A DNA stretch of 44,934 nucleotides from a virus. Of this stretch, positions 23,936 through 32,394 are shown in pieces (position 1 is the first letter of the stretch; the number at the start of each line of letters is the position of its first letter). The position numbers and the translations under genes are program-made. A model generated the notes under the pieces. It searched no databases. It saw only the letters and a list, made by a program, of their open reading frames with translations, and was not told where the DNA came from. Location of the stretch: the IMG/VR virus record IMGVR_UViG_3300021425_000059, positions 1-44,934 of that record, one strand, 5' to 3'.

Positions 23936-24286
23936 ATGGCTAACCCAAATATCGTAGGCGTCACTGAGATTTTCGGTAAGACCGTCTGCAAAAATGTCGA
24001 AGCAACTGTCACTACAGTTATTGGCGCTGTACCTACAGGCGATATTTATAAGGTCAATAGCATTCTGTGTTGCAATGTTGATACAACCGACCGTACTATT
24101 GACATTAAGATTGACAAAGCAAGTGGCGATGACTGTTTTTTAGTTAAGGGCCTTACTATCCCTACTGGCGCAACTCTGGATGTTCTTAACAAGCCTATCT
24201 ACCTAGAAGAGGGTGATGTCCTAGCGGCAGGGTCTGACGTTGTTGATAAAGTAGATATGACTGTTTCCTACGAAGACATTGCCTAA
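23936..24286 (+). CDS. Small virion tail protein, 116 aa
   Basis: Begins four bases after the giant fibre with GGAGGATAATTAAATG. Beta-rich (KTVCKNVEATVTTVIGAVPT, TIDIKIDKASG, PIYLEEGDVLAAGS), similar in style to small tail proteins of marine phages found between fibre genes; no defined family recalled with certainty. Probably a fibre-associated or tip component. Confidence 0.65.
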   Translation: MANPNIVGVTEIFGKTVCKNVEATVTTVIGAVPTGDIYKVNSILCCNVDTTDRTIDIKIDKASGDDCFLVKGLTIPTGATLDVLNKPIYLEEGDVLAAGSDVVDKVDMTVSYEDIA

Positions 24287-24297
24287 GGAGCAGCGTA

Positions 24298-25188
24298 ATG
24301 CCAAGGAATTATATTGGCGGAATTATGGGTGTCACGCCTTTGGTGGAGGCTGCTGCTGAATTTCACTTTCTTGTTGTCGCTGGCGGCGGGAGTGGCGGTA
24401 GCAACCACGCTGGCGGTGGCGGCGGTGGCGGCGGGGTGCTTAGCGGCACCACACCCTCGATCTCTTCCGGTACAAACCTCACAATCACCGTCGGCGATGG
24501 TGGAGCAACTAACACCAACGGCTCTGACAGTGAGCTGGACTACGGCACGGCGGTCACTGCTACAGGTGGCGGTCGGGGTGGCACAGAAAACAGTCACGGC
24601 GGCGGTAACGGTGGCTCTGGCGGCGGTGGTTCTGGCCACCTAGTTTCCAACTACAACCTCGGCGGTAACGGCGAAGCGGGACCACCAAGGCAAGGTTATG
24701 ACGGTGGAGACGGGGCGCAATCCGGCCAGTACAGCCAGTACGGCAATGGCGCAGGCGGCGGTGGAGCTGGCAGCGCTGGCGCAAACGCAACCTCGCAGAC
24801 CGCTGGCAACGGCGGCGACGGCGTTCAAAGTTCGATCACCGGCACCCAGACTTACTACGGCGGTGGCGGCGGGGGCGGCAGATATGCAGGCAGCGGCTCG
24901 CCCGGCTCTGGTGGCCAAGGTGGCGGCGGCGATGGAGTGTCCTTCAACGCAGGCAACGATGGCTCGGCAAACACCGGCGGTGGCGGTGGTGGTTCTGGTG
25001 GGTCTGGAACTAGCCGTGTCGGCGGCGACGGCGGCTCTGGCGTGGTTATCCTGCGGATGCCTACGAGCGTGACGCTAACCGCAACTAGCGGCAACCTGAC
25101 TGTTTCGCAGCCGCAATCGGTAGGGAGCGGGGAGCGCTACTACGAGTTCACCGGCGGCAGCGGCACTGTAGAGGTAACAGTAGGATAA
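24298..25188 (+). CDS. Glycine-rich tail tip protein B
   Basis: 296 aa. Residues ~20-265 are dominated by GGG, GGGG and GxG runs, with an IVVILRMPT-like strand near the end (GSGVVILRMPTSV) as is common at the close of Gly-rich tip domains, then a C-terminal strand region (YYEFTGGSGTVEVTVG). Similar in kind to the protein at 18201-19178 but only low direct similarity. GC content is visibly higher than in neighbours, so it may be a recent acquisition. Likely receptor contact. Confidence 0.7.
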   Translation: MPRNYIGGIMGVTPLVEAAAEFHFLVVAGGGSGGSNHAGGGGGGGGVLSGTTPSISSGTNLTITVGDGGATNTNGSDSELDYGTAVTATGGGRGGTENSHGGGNGGSGGGGSGHLVSNYNLGGNGEAGPPRQGYDGGDGAQSGQYSQYGNGAGGGGAGSAGANATSQTAGNGGDGVQSSITGTQTYYGGGGGGGRYAGSGSPGSGGQGGGGDGVSFNAGNDGSANTGGGGGGSGGSGTSRVGGDGGSGVVILRMPTSVTLTATSGNLTVSQPQSVGSGERYYEFTGGSGTVEVTVG

Positions 25189-25191
25189 ACA

Positions 25192-26133
25192 ATGGCTAAT
25201 CAACTTAGAACAAGTGGCGTGTTTAACCTTGGGTCTCTTGGGGGCGACAGTGCTGCTGTAAGCGCAGATGCAGACTTTGACAGCGTAGTTCTGTTACTGG
25301 ATGGTGAGGGGTCTAGTATTACAGATGAATCTTCCTCGTCGCATACAATTACAGCAAGCGGTGATACCCAAGTAGATACCGCAGAAAAAAAGTTTGGTAG
25401 TGGGTCTATTGAATTTGATGGTGCTACTGACCATCTGAGTGCAACTTCAAGTTCTGATTTTACATTTGGCACTGGTGATTTTACTATCGAGACTTGGGTT
25501 AAGTTTCGTAACGGTGCAAGTGATAGAGACATGACTCTATTTGATAACGGAACCGTAAACACTGCTGGTCATTTATGTATTTTTGCAGATGTTAATACTC
25601 TATATTGTAGATTTGGTACTTCTGGTGCGACCTTGAGCACTGCATGGACAACTTTAGGAATGTCCAATAATAACTGGAATCATCTTGCTATCGTAAGAGA
25701 TAGCGGGACTTGTAGGGTTTTTGTAAATGGTGTTCAAAAAAACTCAGGCACAAGAAATGAAAACCTTACCGCTACTGGTTGTCGGATTGGAACTTTAAGT
25801 GGATATGAGGCTTATTATGCTTTTGATGGCTACCTAGATGACTTCCGTATCACCAAAGGCGTAGCAAGATACAGCAGTAGCTTCACTCCACCTACTTCTG
25901 CACTACCCACAACTGGTGCTGTAGCTGGTGCCATCAAACCAACCCGCAAGTGGGGGGGCTTAGTCGGTCGGTCTCTTATTGCTTCTGATGCACTTGTAAA
26001 AACCGGCAATCTCAAACTCTCTGAGCTTCTTCAGGCGACTTATCCTGCTCCGGGCGCTGTTGATGGCATTAAAGATCGCTCTGGTGCAGTAATTCAAGAC
26101 AGGGCTGGTCAAGCAATCCAGCCAAGGAGTTAA
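25192..26133 (+). CDS. LamG/concanavalin-like tail protein
   Basis: 313 aa. Residues ~27-225 form a LamG_3-type jellyroll: VVLLLDGEGSSITDESS, FGSGSIEFDGATDHL, FTIETWVKFR, NWNHLAIVRDSGTCRVFVNG and FDGYLDDFRITKGVARY. Such domains bind carbohydrates and are common on phage tails and fibres. The last ~70 residues (KTGNLKLSELLQATYPAPGA) look like a separate attachment or chaperone end. A sugar-binding receptor function is inferred. Confidence 0.85.
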   Translation: MANQLRTSGVFNLGSLGGDSAAVSADADFDSVVLLLDGEGSSITDESSSSHTITASGDTQVDTAEKKFGSGSIEFDGATDHLSATSSSDFTFGTGDFTIETWVKFRNGASDRDMTLFDNGTVNTAGHLCIFADVNTLYCRFGTSGATLSTAWTTLGMSNNNWNHLAIVRDSGTCRVFVNGVQKNSGTRNENLTATGCRIGTLSGYEAYYAFDGYLDDFRITKGVARYSSSFTPPTSALPTTGAVAGAIKPTRKWGGLVGRSLIASDALVKTGNLKLSELLQATYPAPGAVDGIKDRSGAVIQDRAGQAIQPRS

Positions 26134-26135
26134 TA

Positions 26136-26699
26136 ATGACAACTTTTATTTATGATTTGACCGACACTTGGGACGACGCCTCGACCGAGTTCACCTCGAT
26201 CAAGATGAATGTCATCGACACCAACTCGGATTCAGCCTCTAAGCTGATGGACCTTCAGGTGGGCGGGACTAGCAAGTTCACCGTCGATAAGAGCGGCAAC
26301 ATCACTGTTGGTGGTGGGGGAGTGCCGTCTGGCACGAAACAGCTTTTTGTGCAGACTGCTGCACCAACCGGCTGGACGAAAGACACAACGCACGACAACA
26401 AAGCGCTGCGCATTGTTTCAGGCACGGCTGGTTCTGGCGGTTCTGATGCGTTCACGACCACGTTTGGGTCGGGAAAGACAACTGAGCCACATACGCTGAC
26501 CATCTCACAAATGCCGAGCCACAATCACTCCATTAGTTACGCAACTCAGTATAATTCAAGCAACTCTATAGGAAGTACTCAAAATTCCCCCAGCTTGTCA
26601 ACCACAACGAGCAGCAAGGGCAGCAGCCAGTCACACAGCCACAACCTCTCTGGCTTCGACCTCCAATATGTCGATGTTATTGTAGCAACAAAGGACTAA
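26136..26699 (+). CDS. Tail collar-like tip protein with His clusters
   Basis: 187 aa. N-terminal beta region (IKMNVIDTNSDSASKLMDLQ, GGTSKFTVDKSGNITVGG), then a collar-like part starting PSGTKQLFVQTAAPTGWTKD, with ISQMPSHNHSIS and SQSHSHNLSGFDLQYVDVIV near the C terminus. HxH motifs of this kind bind metal ions along the trimer axis in T4 gp12/gp37-type tips. It is likely a trimeric receptor-binding or tip protein. Confidence 0.78.
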   Translation: MTTFIYDLTDTWDDASTEFTSIKMNVIDTNSDSASKLMDLQVGGTSKFTVDKSGNITVGGGGVPSGTKQLFVQTAAPTGWTKDTTHDNKALRIVSGTAGSGGSDAFTTTFGSGKTTEPHTLTISQMPSHNHSISYATQYNSSNSIGSTQNSPSLSTTTSSKGSSQSHSHNLSGFDLQYVDVIVATKD

Positions 26700-26702
26700 A
26701 CG

Positions 26703-26981
26703 ATGAGACTTTCGATCATTCCCGAAGACCGTGCCGTTGTGAAGGACATGCAGGGCGTCAACTTCGCCGACAACCTGAACGACTACATCGCCACACCAAT
26801 CCCCGCAGATATTCATGCTCTCCAATGGAACGAAGGCTCCGGTGAAATCGAATATACTGAGCTTGGCAGGGCAAACGAGCAAATCTCTGAGCTTCCCGCT
26901 TGGGCGAATGAGTGCGTTTCTTTGCATGAAACCACACTTGCCGCACTAGCGGAGACTGACAGCCCGGAGGCCTCTGAGTGA
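26703..26981 (+). CDS. Small tail-associated protein, 92 aa
   Basis: The N-terminal half (MRLSIIPEDRAVVKD, then PADIHALQWNEGSGEIEYTE) matches a short widespread phage protein with the pattern DIHAVQWxxxxGEVE, usually found beside tail fibre and fibre-assembly genes. It overlaps the following start by four bases (ATGA-like packing). Function unknown; fibre assembly is the best guess. Confidence 0.65.
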   Translation: MRLSIIPEDRAVVKDMQGVNFADNLNDYIATPIPADIHALQWNEGSGEIEYTELGRANEQISELPAWANECVSLHETTLAALAETDSPEASE

Positions 26982-27271
26982 AGTTCGAGGCAAAACAGAA
27001 TTGCCCGTTGAATGGGTTTGAGCCGTGCAAGCAACTAGATTGCGCTTGGTTCATCCAGCTTCGTGGTAAGAACCCGAACACCGGCGAGGACGTAGACGAA
27101 TGGGGCTGCGCTATCGCATGGCAACCAATTCTAGCTATCGAAGGCGCACAACAAATGCGTCAGACCGGGGCTGCTGTGGAGAGCTTCCGTAACGAGGTTG
27201 TAAAAGCCAACGAGGAAGCGCTACTGCTAAGCCAAGCCCCAAAGCCATTAAAGGTTTTAGAGGCAGAGTAA
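26978..27271 (+). CDS. Conserved Cys-containing phage protein, 97 aa
   Basis: The start KFEAKQNCPLNGFEPCKQLD, CAWFIQLRGKNPNTG and DEWGCAIAW gives a four-Cys pattern that matches a short conserved phage protein of unknown function seen near tail genes in alphaproteobacterial and marine phages. The cysteines could bind a metal or form a cluster. The C-terminal half is helical (RQTGAAVESFRNEVVKANEE). Confidence 0.65.
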   Translation: MKFEAKQNCPLNGFEPCKQLDCAWFIQLRGKNPNTGEDVDEWGCAIAWQPILAIEGAQQMRQTGAAVESFRNEVVKANEEALLLSQAPKPLKVLEAE

Positions 27272-27286
27272 ACTAAGGAGAATATT

Positions 27287-27493
27287 ATGACTGATCAAAA
27301 GCAATGGTTTATGTCGAAGACTGTATGGGGGGTACTGCTTATGCTTGCCTCTTCCGTTCTGGCCAGCCTTGGCCTTGAGCTAGATGCAGCTTCCCAACAA
27401 CAGATTGTAGACCTTATCATGCAGGCTATCACTGTAGGTGGTGGTGCATTGGCTGTCTACGGTCGAGTGACGGCTAAGACTGCCCTTAAATGA
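27287..27493 (+). CDS. Holin-like small membrane protein, 68 aa
   Basis: Preceded by AAGGAGAA. Two hydrophobic stretches: residues ~11-28 (TVWGVLLMLASSVLASLG) and ~42-60 (IVDLIMQAITVGGGALAVYG), with a charged tail, as in small phage holins and in the group described as phage holin or DUF-type membrane proteins beside tail hubs. It could set lysis timing by forming membrane holes, though it lies 3.7 kb before the endolysin. It overlaps the next start by ATGA. Confidence 0.6.
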   Translation: MTDQKQWFMSKTVWGVLLMLASSVLASLGLELDAASQQQIVDLIMQAITVGGGALAVYGRVTAKTALK

Positions 27494-28068
27494 GTAGAGA
27501 CCTTACCTCTGTAGTAGAGACAGCGTTGACGGCTGATGTTATTGAGCCGTTCTTCGCTGTCGATCTACTCTTTGATTCCCCTAGTGAGCTATACCTGTGG
27601 ACTGGCGTTGGTGACAAAACCATTAACAGCAAGACCTATCAGGGCGCTGGTGCCTTGCTACAGATTGAGCCTATCGAAGAGACAGCCGATATAGCAGCTA
27701 GGGGGGCTACTCTTACTATGAGTGGCATCCCGTCAAGCCTACTTAGTCACGCCCTACAAACACAGTACCAAGGCCGAGTCTGTAAGATATACTTCGGTGT
27801 CATGGGGACGCCAGCAGACTACGTTGAGATTTTTTCCGGCTACATGGATCAGATGATGATTGATGAGGGGCCTGAAACCGCTACTATTGTTATAACCGTA
27901 GAGAATAAGCTGGTGGCCTTAGAGCGTCCAGCAGCAACTCGTTACACGTCTGGTTATCAAAGAAGTAAGTACCCCACAGTAGCGCCCGGAAGTACACCTG
28001 ATAAGGGATTAGATTTTGTAGAGGGCCTCCAGACTAAGAGAATTATATGGGGGGCTATACCCGAGTGA
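27490..28068 (+). CDS. Baseplate hub/tail protein, DUF2163-like N terminus
   Basis: 192 aa. Residues ~10-140 contain FFAVDLLFDSPSELYLWTGV, LLQIEPIEETADIAARGATL and VEIFSGYMDQMMIDEGPE, the pattern of hub proteins that precede the lambda J-like tip protein in many alphaproteobacterial phages. The C terminus includes basic YTSGYQRSKYPTVAPGSTPD. Overlap by GTGA or longer with the acetyltransferase gene. Confidence 0.75.
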   Translation: MSRDLTSVVETALTADVIEPFFAVDLLFDSPSELYLWTGVGDKTINSKTYQGAGALLQIEPIEETADIAARGATLTMSGIPSSLLSHALQTQYQGRVCKIYFGVMGTPADYVEIFSGYMDQMMIDEGPETATIVITVENKLVALERPAATRYTSGYQRSKYPTVAPGSTPDKGLDFVEGLQTKRIIWGAIPE

Positions 28069-28517
28069 ACTATCAGCAAGAGTTCTTGATACAAGTCAAG
28101 GACGACATCCGACCTTTGCTAGAAGAACATTGGCAAGAGATTGCCCTAAATAGAGACAAGATAAAGCTAAACCCTGATTGGGAGATGTATCACTATCTGG
28201 AAAGTAAAGACCTGCTAAAGATTTTTACTGCTAGAGAAGAGGGCAAGTTAGTAGGGTATTTTGTAGTTGTTAGCTCTTACAACCTACACTACAAAGACCA
28301 TATCTTTGCCGTCAATGATGTCATCTACTTACATCCTGACTACAGAAAAGGCCGCACTGGCATTAAGCTAATCCAGTTTGCAGAGAAATGCCTTCGGCAG
28401 GATGGGGTTTCAGTTCTGACAATCAATACAAAAGTACACAGACCATTTGACGTGGTGATGAAGTTCTTGGGCTTCGGTCTGATCGAGCGAGTGTACTCCA
28501 AGTATATAGGAAAATAG
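28065..28517 (+). CDS. GNAT family acetyltransferase
   Basis: 150 aa from the GTG at 28065, which gives a four-base GTGA overlap; an ATG at 28047 would add six residues. The acetyl-CoA binding motif A is visible as VIYLHPDYRKGRTGIKLIQF (~85-105), preceded by KLVGYFVVV and followed by VLTINTKVHRPFDVVMKFLG, a typical GNAT tail. The substrate is unknown. Similar acetyltransferases sit between tail hub and tip genes in other phages, suggesting modification of a tail protein or of a host target. Confidence 0.85.
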   Translation: MNYQQEFLIQVKDDIRPLLEEHWQEIALNRDKIKLNPDWEMYHYLESKDLLKIFTAREEGKLVGYFVVVSSYNLHYKDHIFAVNDVIYLHPDYRKGRTGIKLIQFAEKCLRQDGVSVLTINTKVHRPFDVVMKFLGFGLIERVYSKYIGK

Positions 28518-28518
28518 T

Positions 28519-30903
28519 ATGGCAATTACTGCCGCTGGAGTTTTATCCGGTGTTGCCCTTGGTGTTGGCGCAGTGGGGTCAATCAACGCCGTTCTAGCTG
28601 GTGCAGGGCTTACCCTTACCGCTTTTGGGGCTTTCGCTGTTGTCGGCACTGCCGCTGCCGGTCAAGGCTATCTTGCTTATAGGAATAAGCAGGAGATGGA
28701 CGAGCTTCAGTCCAAAGTGGCTGGGCTTTCCACTGGTGGGTACGCCTTTAACCAAAAAGGCGCTGGCCTACACCGTCAAGTCATCTACGGTAAGACCAAG
28801 ATCGGGGGTGTAGTTGTCTTTGACCATGCGCATGGTACTGACAACAAGTACCTTAGTCGTATCCTTGCTGTGGCAGCGCATGAGATAGATGACTTTGAAG
28901 ACATCTTTATTGATGACTACAAGGTTACATCTCTTGGTTCAGACGGTAGTGTAACCCTTGCACAGAAGGTAGACGAGAAGGGCAACCTGATCTCTGGTAC
29001 TTCTACAAATAAGTTTGACGGCTTTATTAAAATCCGCAAAGTTTTGGGCGGTCACAGTGCCTCCTTGGGTGGGCAGAGCCTATCTATTGACGGGCAACCT
29101 TTTGGTGGCTCCCCTACAAAATGGACCTCTAGTCATATCCTCAAAAATGTTGCCCACTTGGCAATCATGTTTAAGTTTGACAGGCCGGAAGAAGAGGGGG
29201 ATGTTGACCGTTACGAGAATGGCCTTCCCACTGTTACCACGATTGTCCGAGGCAAGAAGGTCTACGACCCTCGTACTGCCACTACAGCTTGGTCAGACAA
29301 TCCTGCGCTTATTGTTCGTGACTACCTGACCAATGACGACTATGGCCTTGGTGAGTCTGCCAGCAACATTGATGATACTAGGGTTGCTACAGCGGCTAAC
29401 ATCTGTGACCAGACTGTTACCACAGACAGTAGCACAAGATACACCTGTAACGGGGCTTGGCTAACCTCCAAAGTTCCAGCCGACCTTCTTGCTCAGATTG
29501 TAGGCACCTGTGCTGGCACTCTTTGGTATGCTCAAGGAGAGTGGAGACTTAGAGCCGGTGCATACACTGCCCCCACCATTACTCTGACTGAAGATGATCT
29601 ACGATCTCCTCTCAACATTTCCACTCGTCACTCTCGCAGAGAGAACTTTAACGGTGTTAGGGGTATCTTCAAAGGACCAGCCAGTAACTACCAACCCACT
29701 GACTATCCTCTTGTATCTAGCCAGACCTTCATTGATGTAGATGGGGGGCTAGAGTCTGTACTAGACTTCCCTCTACCTTTTACTGACACCCCCGGTGAAG
29801 CACAACGACTGGCCAACATTGCTCTTGAGCGGATCAGAAATCAAATTACTCTGACTGGTGCGTTTGGCCTTAAAGCATTTGAGCTTCAGATTGGTGATTT
29901 CGTCAGTCTGACTAACACTCGTCTTGGCTTTTCCAATAAACTGTTTGAGGTGGTCAACTGGAGCTTTGGCCTCACTGAGGACAATGACCTACAGACTAAT
30001 CTAATTCTCAGAGAGACTACCACCACAACTTATGATGAGGTAGCAGATACCGACTTTGAGTCTGACAACACTACCCTTCCCGGCATCCTTGGTCCTACGG
30101 TTATCCCCGGCTCTGGTGATGTAAGCTCTACTACTAATGTCACTGGTCTGACTGCATCTGGTGGTGTACGAGAGATTTACATTAACTGGACTAACCCGAT
30201 TAACAACGACTTTGCCCACACAAAAATATATGTCAACACTACGGATAACTTCTCTGGTGCCACTCAACTAGGCGGATCAAGTAACAACATAACAGGCGAG
30301 TCTGCTGTTCATACTGGTCTAAGTGCTAATGATACTAGGTATTATTGGGCGCAGGCTTTTACTAGCTCCGGCGCTTTAGGAACTCTAGCTGGTTCTGCGT
30401 CCGCTACCGTAAAAGACATCACTACTGATGATATTGAGAATGACGCTATCACCAATGCGTTGATTGCTAATGATGCTGTAGACGAAAATCAGATAAATAC
30501 AAACGCTGTTAGCACTATTAAAATTCAAGAAGATGCTATTTCTACAACAACTTTAACAGAAGATACGGGAAATAGCGGAAGATCTTTTGACAGAACCTAC
30601 TACTTTGATATGGATTCCGATGGGAATCTTACTGTAATTGCTTTTATCCAAGTTATTGGCAACCTTACTACAGGTACTGATGGGCTTGTTTGCAGGCTTT
30701 ATATTGACGGAACTTTAGTTGGGTTTTATCAGGCTTACGAAGAAGAGCAAATAACTGGGGGCCAAACTCTGGTAGGAACTAAAGCAGTAACACAAGGAAC
30801 AAATAAAGCAGTGCGAGTTGATATAGACATTACTGGTCTAGCAGACGATCAATTAGGGCCAAATAACGATGTTTATTTGCTTGTAACTAGGACATACAGA
30901 TAA
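28519..30903 (+). CDS. Tail tip protein (TipJ-like)
   Basis: 794 aa. Residues ~5-55 are hydrophobic (GVLSGVALGVGAVGSINAVL), possibly a membrane-inserting segment. Then the GLHRQVIYGKTKIGGVVVFD and RILAVAAHEIDDFEDIFID regions typical of lambda J/TipJ N-terminal hub domains follow. A fibronectin type III-like domain covers ~540-630 (REIYINWTNPINNDFAHTKI), then coiled repeats (DDIENDAITNALIANDAVDE), and a C-terminal beta domain. It probably closes the tube and triggers DNA release. Confidence 0.88.
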   Translation: MAITAAGVLSGVALGVGAVGSINAVLAGAGLTLTAFGAFAVVGTAAAGQGYLAYRNKQEMDELQSKVAGLSTGGYAFNQKGAGLHRQVIYGKTKIGGVVVFDHAHGTDNKYLSRILAVAAHEIDDFEDIFIDDYKVTSLGSDGSVTLAQKVDEKGNLISGTSTNKFDGFIKIRKVLGGHSASLGGQSLSIDGQPFGGSPTKWTSSHILKNVAHLAIMFKFDRPEEEGDVDRYENGLPTVTTIVRGKKVYDPRTATTAWSDNPALIVRDYLTNDDYGLGESASNIDDTRVATAANICDQTVTTDSSTRYTCNGAWLTSKVPADLLAQIVGTCAGTLWYAQGEWRLRAGAYTAPTITLTEDDLRSPLNISTRHSRRENFNGVRGIFKGPASNYQPTDYPLVSSQTFIDVDGGLESVLDFPLPFTDTPGEAQRLANIALERIRNQITLTGAFGLKAFELQIGDFVSLTNTRLGFSNKLFEVVNWSFGLTEDNDLQTNLILRETTTTTYDEVADTDFESDNTTLPGILGPTVIPGSGDVSSTTNVTGLTASGGVREIYINWTNPINNDFAHTKIYVNTTDNFSGATQLGGSSNNITGESAVHTGLSANDTRYYWAQAFTSSGALGTLAGSASATVKDITTDDIENDAITNALIANDAVDENQINTNAVSTIKIQEDAISTTTLTEDTGNSGRSFDRTYYFDMDSDGNLTVIAFIQVIGNLTTGTDGLVCRLYIDGTLVGFYQAYEEEQITGGQTLVGTKAVTQGTNKAVRVDIDITGLADDQLGPNNDVYLLVTRTYR

Positions 30904-31268
30904 TGAGAAACTACTCTTGGTACAACCTAGAAACGGGTCAGATTAAGGGCAAATATATTGGCCGTCCTGAAGAAGTTTTAGAAGGTTATGGTCTTATAGA
31001 AGGGTTCTATTCCCCAAAAGAGTATGTTGTTGTAGGGGGCTTACCTCAGCGAAAATCTGATGAAGAGTTAGAAGAAAGAGAGGTTGTTGTTGCATGGGCT
31101 ATGTTAAGGAGAAAGCGGGCAAAGCTGCTTAGTAAGTCTGACTGGACTCAAGTACCAGACGCTCCGGTTGACAGTGCGGCTTGGGCAGTGTATCGTCAGC
31201 AGCTTCGTGACTTGCCTGCTAACACTACAGACCCGAGAGACGTAACATGGCCCGTACAGCCTTCCTGA
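30903..31268 (+). CDS. Tail assembly chaperone-like protein (Phage_tail_APC type)
   Basis: 121 aa. The C-terminal half (RRKRAKLLSKSDWTQVPDAP then AAWAVYRQQLRDLPANTTDP) matches the RxxLLxxSDWTQxxDxP ... YRQxLRDxP signature of small tail fibre-associated chaperone proteins. The N-terminal half (GQIKGKYIGRPEEV) is specific to this protein. Expected to aid fibre folding or attachment. It overlaps the endolysin start by 22 bases. Confidence 0.82.
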   Translation: MRNYSWYNLETGQIKGKYIGRPEEVLEGYGLIEGFYSPKEYVVVGGLPQRKSDEELEEREVVVAWAMLRRKRAKLLSKSDWTQVPDAPVDSAAWAVYRQQLRDLPANTTDPRDVTWPVQPS

Positions 31269-31729
31269 TTTTCATTGTCCTTGCGTGGGTTATTCTTGTC
31301 AACCTGTTTTACGCACAGCGCTCATTTTCCCACGATGGGGGGTCAATTTCCCATGAGGGGGGTTTCTCAGAGCGATCTAAGGAGCATTTATCAGAAATTC
31401 ATCCTGACTTGTATCATGTCGTGATACTAGCTAGAGAAATCTCAGACGTTCCATTCAAGGTCATTGATGGCCTTAGAACGATAGAGGAACAAAGGCACTA
31501 CTACGAGACTGGTAAGAGCAAGACTATGAAGTCTAAGCACTTGACTGGTCTAGCTGTTGATGTAGCGCCTATCCCGGTCAGATGGGATAAAGAAGCCTTC
31601 CTGCCTATTGCAGAGGCTATGTTTAAAGCAGCCGACATGCTCGACACTCCTATAGTCTGGGGAGGTAACTGGCGTACCTTTAAGGACTATCCTCATTTTG
31701 AATTAAAGGAGAGACCTGATGGTCATTGA
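31247..31729 (+). CDS. Endolysin, M15 peptidase with N-terminal signal anchor
   Basis: 160 aa. Residues ~4-24 form a hydrophobic helix (AFLIFIVLAWVILVNLFYAQ), as in SAR endolysins exported by the host Sec system. The catalytic part has VIDGLRTIEEQRHYY, the zinc motif SKHLTGLAVDV and the final DYPHFEL, as in L-alanyl-D-glutamate/VanY-type M15 peptidases that cut the peptidoglycan peptide. Between them, residues ~26-40 (FSHDGGSISHEGG) are encoded by two copies of the dispersed DNA repeat, an unusual insertion. Confidence 0.9.
   Translation: MARTAFLIFIVLAWVILVNLFYAQRSFSHDGGSISHEGGFSERSKEHLSEIHPDLYHVVILAREISDVPFKVIDGLRTIEEQRHYYETGKSKTMKSKHLTGLAVDVAPIPVRWDKEAFLPIAEAMFKAADMLDTPIVWGGNWRTFKDYPHFELKERPDGH
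31322..31355. repeat. Dispersed repeat copies inside the endolysin gene
   Basis: TCATTTTCCCACG (31322-31334) is an exact copy of the repeat at 375-450; TCAATTTCCCATG (31343-31355) differs at two positions and starts 21 bases later. Both are followed by G-rich sequence and translate in frame as SHxGG linkers between the signal anchor and the catalytic domain. Confidence 0.8.
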
Positions 31730-32015
31730 GTTCTTGAGCATGGTAGGGGTGCCGGTCATTGTGGCCCTCCTATCTTCAGCCGGATTGTGGCGCTTCTTTC
31801 AGGCAAGGTCTGAACAGGAACACGAACGCAGATCAGAGTTTCGTCGGACATTGCAAGACCAGATTGATACCCTTTCCGAACAAGTAGGAAAGTTGAACTA
31901 CCAAAAGGAATCTCTCCTTCGTGAAATCGGAGAACTTCGTGAGGCATTGGCGGAAGCTAAGACTACCATCCTGCACCTAGAAGAACTCCTGCGGAGACGA
32001 TCCTATGAGGACTAG
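31719..32015 (+). CDS. i-spanin-like protein
   Basis: 98 aa, overlapping the endolysin by 11 bases. An N-terminal membrane helix (residues ~6-24, SMVGVPVIVALLSSAGLWRF) is followed by a long coiled coil (QDQIDTLSEQVGKLNYQKES, then LREIGELREALAEAKTTI), the architecture of Rz-type inner-membrane spanins that fuse the two membranes at lysis. It overlaps the following lipoprotein gene by 11 bases, matching Rz/Rz1-type adjacency. Confidence 0.78.
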   Translation: MVIEFLSMVGVPVIVALLSSAGLWRFFQARSEQEHERRSEFRRTLQDQIDTLSEQVGKLNYQKESLLREIGELREALAEAKTTILHLEELLRRRSYED

Positions 32016-32325
32016 AATCCTTGCAGCCCTGATCGTAGTCCTGTTCACTCTGAGCGGCTGTGCTGGCCTAGGGATAGCCACACAAGGAGCCACCATCCTC
32101 GCTGAGGCTACTGGAAATGCTCAGATTGAACAGGCTACTGAAATGCTAACAGAGGTAGCAGGAACTGCTGCAACGACAGCAGGCATTATAAACATAACTA
32201 ACACAAACTTTATGCTTTTGGCACTGTTGATACTAGGCTGGGTTCTGCCCTCGCCGGGAGAAATCCTAAGAGGTATCTTCAGTCCCATTGGATGGCTGAT
32301 CAAAACACTGCTAATTAAAAAATAG
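32005..32325 (+). CDS. Lipoprotein with C-terminal membrane span, o-spanin or lysis partner
   Basis: 106 aa. A lipoprotein signal peptide ends in LSGC (Cys at residue ~19), consistent with signal peptidase II processing. The middle is Ala/Thr-rich (AEATGNAQIEQATEMLTEVA), and unlike typical o-spanins there is a second hydrophobic helix at ~66-82 (FMLLALLILGWVLPSPGE) and a basic end. It may be the o-spanin partner of the preceding protein or a holin-type lipoprotein. Last gene of the rightward operon. Confidence 0.65.
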   Translation: MRTRILAALIVVLFTLSGCAGLGIATQGATILAEATGNAQIEQATEMLTEVAGTAATTAGIINITNTNFMLLALLILGWVLPSPGEILRGIFSPIGWLIKTLLIKK

Positions 32326-32339
32326 ATTAGCCAAACTAA

Positions 32340-32374
32340 AACCCCCGTAGGTTGATTCCCACGGGGGTTCTTTT
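32340..32374. terminator. Bidirectional intrinsic terminator between convergent operons
   Basis: AACCCCCGT (32340-32348) pairs with ACGGGGGTT (32361-32369), followed by CTTTT on the plus strand and preceded by AAAA on the plus strand, which reads as a T tract on the minus strand. It lies between the rightward lysis genes (ending 32325) and the leftward gene ending at 32395, so it can stop both operons. Confidence 0.9.
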
Positions 32375-32394
32375 ATGCCTAGATTTAGGGCAAC

